From Cryptomeria japonica (taxonomy: Eukaryota; Streptophyta; Pinopsida; Cupressales; Cupressaceae), in assembly GCF_030272615.1 (NCBI RefSeq), contig NC_081406.1:172802861-172866860 (forward strand): DNA of 64,000 bases, written 5' to 3'. A program made the position numbers and the translations under genes. The stretch's first letter is position 1, and the number at the start of each line of letters is the position of its first letter. The notes beneath the pieces were generated by a model, which saw only the letters and a list, made by a program, of their open reading frames with translations, ran no database searches and was not told the origin of the DNA. This document shows, one piece after another, positions 59,528 to 64,000 of the stretch.

Positions 59528-61403
59528 TCGCTCCTGTACCTCAGTGAAGGACGGGAGCTCATTTTCAAATATCTCATCGTCCCTGCAGAGTCCAGACAAA
59601 TTTCGAGTTGGAAGTGATGGAGAACGGCGATATCTTTCCATTGAATATAAATTGAAGATTTTTATGAGCACAGAAATGCCTCCAGGGGAAAAATCGCTCC
59701 TGTCCCTCAGTGAAGGACCGGAGCTACAAATCAAATATTGCTTTGTCCTTGCAGGATTTTAACGTCTTGACGATGTGAAAAGGTCCAAAGAGGTACATTT
59801 TATCAAATGAATATAACTTGAAGTGCTGTCGGGGAGATCAACAGGGTAGCAAGTCCGGCTTGAGTGAGGTCCTGATCCTGAAATTTGGCTAAGTCTGGAA
59901 TGCCCTGATCCTGAATTTGACTAAGTCTGGAAACTGAAAAAACCTCCAAAAACTAGATTTTGCAATATAACTCCTGGAGGTCTGAAACCACTCTCAAACA
60001 TCCTGAAAGTATATATGGAATATAACTTAAAGTATAAGAAAGAAGAAACATAGAAGGAAATGTCACTTATACTTAAATGTTATATTCCATTAAAATTGTC
60101 CTGATTGAGAGTGCGAAAAGTCAAATTTCGCTCGTGTCCTTCTCCAAGGGTCCAGAGCGAAAAGCGCTCCTGTCCCTCTCCAAGGGACCAAGGCGAATCG
60201 CTCGTGTCCCTCACCAAGGGACCAGAGCGAAAATGATTAGTTGAGCCATTCCTGACCTTGTTCGGACGAATCGAGACATCAAAGGCATGGTGAAGGACGA
60301 AATGAGCATGATAGAGCATCCAGACTTGATCAAAACAATAAAATGCTTAAGTTCGCTCCTGTCCCTCAGGAAGGGACCAGAGCGATTTTTGTTATAGATG
60401 ATTTTCTCGCCAAATTACGACCGATTCCAAGGCATGGATAAATGGAAGGACGCATTATGAACCCGTTGAATATAAATCTGGAAGCTAGCAAAGTGAAGTG
60501 AAGCATACAAATCCTAATTCGCTCCTGTCCCTCAGGAAGGGACCAGAGCGAAATTTCCATAAAGACCAAGATTTTGAAAGTTTAACAAGTATCAAGCCAC
60601 CAAGAGGAATCAAGGGACGTCATTTCACGCATTGAAGGTAATGGCAAGTTGAAGAACGCAAGGACAAGCTTAAAAACTTGAAGTTCGCTCCTGTCCCTCA
60701 GGAAGGGACCAGAGCGATATTGATTATATTGGCCAAGTCTCTCAAAATTTACGTCAAGCCAAGGTTTTGCAAGATGGTAAAAGGTCTAAGGCGTCTTTTG
60801 AAGACGATACACAAAGATTTTGAACGTAAAATGATCATCAAATTGAACATGGAGACCATATCGCTCCTGTCCCTCTCCAAGGGACCAGGGCGATTTGCTT
60901 TGGACTCTTCGTTTTGCTTCAAGTTCATACCAAGTCAAGACTTCAAAAGGTTATACAAGGTCCAAGGCGTTTTTTGAAGATCACATGCCAAAGTTTCGAA
61001 CGTCCAAACATTGTCAAACATGCTAAGAAGCTCATATCGCTCCTGTCCTTTGGACAAGGACCAAGGCGATTTTTACTAAAACACTCATGTTCCGACAAAA
61101 TCAAGACAATGCAAAGATAGCCTAGGTCAGGGACGTCCTTTGGAAGGCAATGAACGAAAAACGAAGATCAAAAAACTTGCCAATTTGAGCTAGGACATAA
61201 GGATCGCTCCTGTCCCTCTTCAAGGGACCAGGGCGATATTACCACAAAAGGACATTCAATCGCAAGGATAAGTCAATCAAGTTCGAAGATCCCAAGGAAA
61301 ATGGCAAATTCAACGTAGAAATGAAGACCTTGGACGTAAAAAATGCAAGAATTATGATCAAATTGATGGATCGCTCCTGTCCCCCAGTCAGGGACCAGGG
61401 CGA
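59528..61403 (+). repeat. array of twelve ~33-bp hairpins inside the solo LTR
   Basis: Each copy has left arm TCGCTCCTGTCCCT, a short loop and right arm AGGGACCAGAGCGA, which pair with one or two mismatches. Starts: 59,528; 59,694; 60,128; 60,164; 60,198; 60,353; 60,519; 60,685; 60,861; 61,037; 61,204; 61,371. Spacings are 166, 166, 166, 176, 176, 167 and 167 bp in the regular parts, with a tight triplet (36 and 34 bp) at 60.13-60.23 kb. Between hairpins the unit is much less conserved, so the hairpin itself seems to have been kept. They lie upstream of the TATA box, in U3. Confidence 0.92.
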
Positions 61404-62836
61404 TGAGGTACGTATCTTCTCACTTTTTCATTTTGGCGCTTAAAACACATTTTTTAATTTATTTAAATGCTAACAAAATCGATATTTTATTAAAAATAGT
61501 ATTTAAATATTGCGCTTAATGTTAATTAATTATTTTGCCTTGTAAAAATCGAATTTGTCAATTTAAATGATAAAGGCATTTAATTAATTATTTATTAATT
61601 AATAAAAATCAAGAGGAGCGCTTAGGTAGGGAGGTCGGCCTTTATTATTTAATTAAAAATCGTTTAAAATTGCTTTATTTCACAAAAGTCGGCCTTAGGG
61701 TGAATGATGAGAGGCGCTTATATAAGGGAGGTGAAAGATTTTTATTTTCACATTATCATTTTTATCATCTTAAGTGCGATTTAAGGAAGACAAAGGGAGA
61801 AGTGCGAAGTTGTATTCAAGGAGGTCCGAATTTATATCCAAAGGAAGGCGTTAGTACTATCCAAGGAAGTGCGAACTTGTCCAAGGCATTGGATATCACG
61901 TCAAGGACATATCAAAGATGGTGAAATTGCTAACTTGAAGAGGAAATCACGTCCAAGACTTGAAGGGGTGGCGAAGTTGATAAGAGGAACGTTCTTTTGA
62001 AGATCACATCAAGACTATCGAATTTCAAATTTTGCCTAGGCAAATTCCTTTATTTTGCATTTTAGAGTTAAGCTCTCAAAGAGGTATGGCGATATGGATT
62101 TATTGTTTTGACTTTGAACGTTGATCGTCATTGCCTTAATTTTGAAATTTTGAAATTTTGAATTCCTAGCCCAAGAGTCGTTTTTAGGAAATGATTAATA
62201 AAGGACTTATCATTAAGTTTCCTAAAAAATTGCTCTCTAATTTATGTTATGTATTGCAAAATCATGTTACTAATTTTGAAATGTTGTGTAGGCGTCAAAT
62301 GGAGGTCTCTTCAAGGAAAATCAAGCCGGATCAAGGACGGTCTTCGCCAGGACGATCAAGCCAAGACAAGGGCGACCTCTTCCAATCCAGCGTTCCAAGG
62401 CGAGGTACATCATCTTCCTGCACATCAAGGACGCAAGGAGTTAGAACAAGGGCTCGTTGAAGAAGCAAAATAGATCCAGAGGAATTAATTAAAGCAAGTT
62501 TCTCAACAATATCAAGATGAATATCCACCAAGTTCCAAGTGTCAGATGAGGTGGCGTCCTAGTCATCATTTCTCCAATCAGTGAAGTCCATCTCAGCATG
62601 TCCAGATTCAATGTACTTAACTCATGGAAGGTGGCACAAACTCCGATGTACCTACCCCGGCTATCCATTGGTCGATTTTTCTAAAAGGGACATGTGTCCA
62701 AGCAATACAATTTTATCATTGGTCAAGCATTAAATGTTATGTAATGGTTGTAACAAACCCTAATTAGGGTTTTCATTGTAAAATCTTGGCCATTGATCTT
62801 GAATTGATCTAAGCCATCAAATTGTATTGTGGGCAC

Positions 62837-62844
62837 TATATAAG
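62837..62844 (+). promoter_or_regulatory. TATA box of the solo LTR
   Basis: TATATAAG in GGGCACTATATAAGCCCAGG, itself a near-palindrome (GGGC...GCCC). It is about 3.75 kb into the LTR, so U3 makes up most of the element's length. Confidence 0.75.
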
Positions 62845-63697
62845 CCCAGGCATTTCATTTTGTAAGGGTTAATTTTAGATGATTAGAGAGAGTTGTAAAT
62901 AGTTGGAAGAGTTAGAATATAATTGATAGAATAGCAATTAGAGTAGAATAGGAGGACAAGGCAGGAAATTGTTGCCATTGATTGTAAACAAACTCCATTT
63001 TCATTGAAGTAATGGTGAAATATGTCGTTTTCTTGCAATTTGCATGGTTTCTTGTTGAGTCTTCAATCTTAGATGGTAGATGATTAGATGAATGGAGGAA
63101 ATGTGATTGATTAATGGTGGAATTCGTACATCCATACTACTAGCAGTTTGTTGATTGCAGACTTGCCTTGCGTAGTCAACTGGAATCATTCAGCCTAAGC
63201 TCAATTTCAATTTGTTGCCTCTTCATTGATATGCATCAACTTGGATGGTATCTATGCCTGCGGTGATAATTTGAACATCATAAAGCTCCCCTTAGAAGAT
63301 TGCACTAGTCTTGTGTAGATGTTCCATTGATGTCAAAACAAGATCTAGTTAGAGTTTTGTCAAAGATCAATCATTGCTCCTACATTCTTAGTATTAGGAT
63401 TAGATCCTCTCTTCGCCCTTATCCTTTTTCCATTTTTTTTTAATCTAAGTTAGTAAGAGCCTGTGTCCAGCAAAGCAGATCGGAAGTTCAATGTAAGTCC
63501 CCTTGTGATTCCAGCAAATCACATCATACCACTGGAGCTTATCCACACGTGGAGACCCCACTAAAAGAACCTTGGAGTCCATCTAACTGATCCTTTTTGC
63601 AGATCTTCAGCAGTTAGAGACTATTTTCTCAAGAGAGGATAAGATACCTATTGGTATTTTATTCTGTGTATGATTGTGTACAAAACACACGTCAACA

Positions 63698-63702
63698 GTT
63701 AT
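63698..63702. repeat. target-site duplication GTTAT, right copy
   Basis: Directly follows the CA end of the solo LTR. Confidence 0.88.
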
Positions 63703-64000
63703 ACATGGGCAGATGGGCAGATAGAAGATTAGGTCACATCCATAGTGAATTCGATTAGAAACAACTATCAATACATCGCATAAGCTGTTATAAATGAATA
63801 TCTGAAAACACTGACATTTATAGATCGAACATCTTTGTTTCTCATTCCTGGGTGGACTCGCCCACCTGGAGCAAGTAGCCATTGGCATCTATATGTATAT
63901 TTACCAGTGAAACATATCAAGCACACTGCCTATCTGATTTGCTATAAATCATAAGATAAAATAGACATCGGCAGTCTAAATCTGGGACAGCAAACCTAAG
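63703..64000. other. flanking sequence, nothing recognised
   Basis: About 300 bp with only an incidental minus-strand ORF. It may be the continuation of the partial LTR interrupted at 58,490, but there is no second copy here to confirm that. Confidence 0.5.

Larger units (their letters stand above)
59083..63697 (+). mobile_element. 4.6-kb solo LTR
   Basis: Begins TGTTGTGACG and ends ACGTCAACA (TGTTG...CAACA inverted ends), with perfect GTTAT on both outer sides. No primer site, polypurine tract or coding region lies between, so this is one LTR left by recombination between the two LTRs of a full element. 4,615 bp is exceptionally long for an LTR. Orientation is taken from the plus-strand TATA box at 62,837. 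Layout: start with CATCGCCCCATTGCAAATGG, hairpin array 59.5-61.4 kb, AT-rich 61.4-62.8 kb, promoter, R/U5 to the end. Short ORFs inside are not conserved genes. Confidence 0.9.

Noticed and set aside
59528-61403. CRISPR-like array
   Set aside because: Repeats are palindromic and regularly placed, but the spacers are ~135 bp and mutually related, the setting is a plant LTR, and no cas genes are present.
59528-61403. Transcription terminators or a riboswitch
   Set aside because: The hairpins lie upstream of the LTR promoter and lack following T-runs; plant LTRs do not use such terminators.
59083-63697. A full LTR retrotransposon with two short LTRs
   Set aside because: No internal direct repeat of LTR type, no primer site and no coding domain were found; target duplications directly bound the whole segment.

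Overview
This window looks like intergenic DNA from a very large, repeat-rich seed-plant genome, and a gymnosperm (conifer-like) source is my best guess. The guess rests on very long LTRs (3.5 and 4.6 kb), nested plant-type chromovirus, Helitron and LINE copies, initiator-tRNA-Met primer sites, heavy decay, and almost no intact coding sequence. I see no gene that is clearly functional. Nearly everything recognisable is a mobile element or a pseudogene.

Left edge (1-3,938): the 5' LTR, primer site and gag start of a minus-strand LTR retrotransposon that runs off the window. Its LTR carries a 23-bp minisatellite. 3.9-12.3 kb is AT-rich and non-coding, with microsatellites and duplicated tandem repeats.

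Centre (12.3-38.7 kb): a decayed gene for the large subunit of replication protein A (RPA1: RPA70N exon at 12.3 kb, DBD-A at 15.2 kb, DBD-B/C with an intact C4 zinc ribbon at 23.6-24.4 kb). It lies upstream of, and on the same strand as, a decayed Helitron Rep/helicase gene (28.1-32.6 kb; HUH His-x-His, the Y2 tyrosine pair and Pif1-type helicase motifs all recognisable). RPA1-like genes are a known companion of plant Helitrons, so I infer one large Helitron. The RPA1 reading frame is split by a complete 7.9-kb Ty3/gypsy chromovirus (15,639-23,551) with equal 1,606-bp LTRs and a perfect 5-bp target duplication, CAGAG. Downstream of the helicase is a patchwork of diverged duplications, including a second copy of the helicase 3' end (36.34-36.65 kb) interrupted by a 51-bp filler.

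38.7-48.1 kb: a 5'-truncated minus-strand LINE (38,701-40,464) with a poly(A) tail and a perfect 16-bp target duplication. It encodes an RNase H domain and, further 3', an unrecognised ORF. After it come AT-rich duplications and a pair of exon-like segments (43.4 and 47.1 kb) followed by polypyrimidine tracts.

50.0-57.5 kb: three diverged copies of a unit of about 3 kb with conserved but unrecognised ORFs. One copy contains a perfect 77-bp tandem duplication.

Right edge (57.5-64.0 kb): a partial LTR, then a 580-bp GAGTCG-motif element, then a 4,615-bp solo LTR (59,083-63,697) with perfect GTTAT target duplications. Its upstream part holds twelve copies of a ~33-bp hairpin, several at regular 166-176-bp spacing. 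This hairpin array and the RPA1-Helitron-chromovirus nest are the most interesting objects here.
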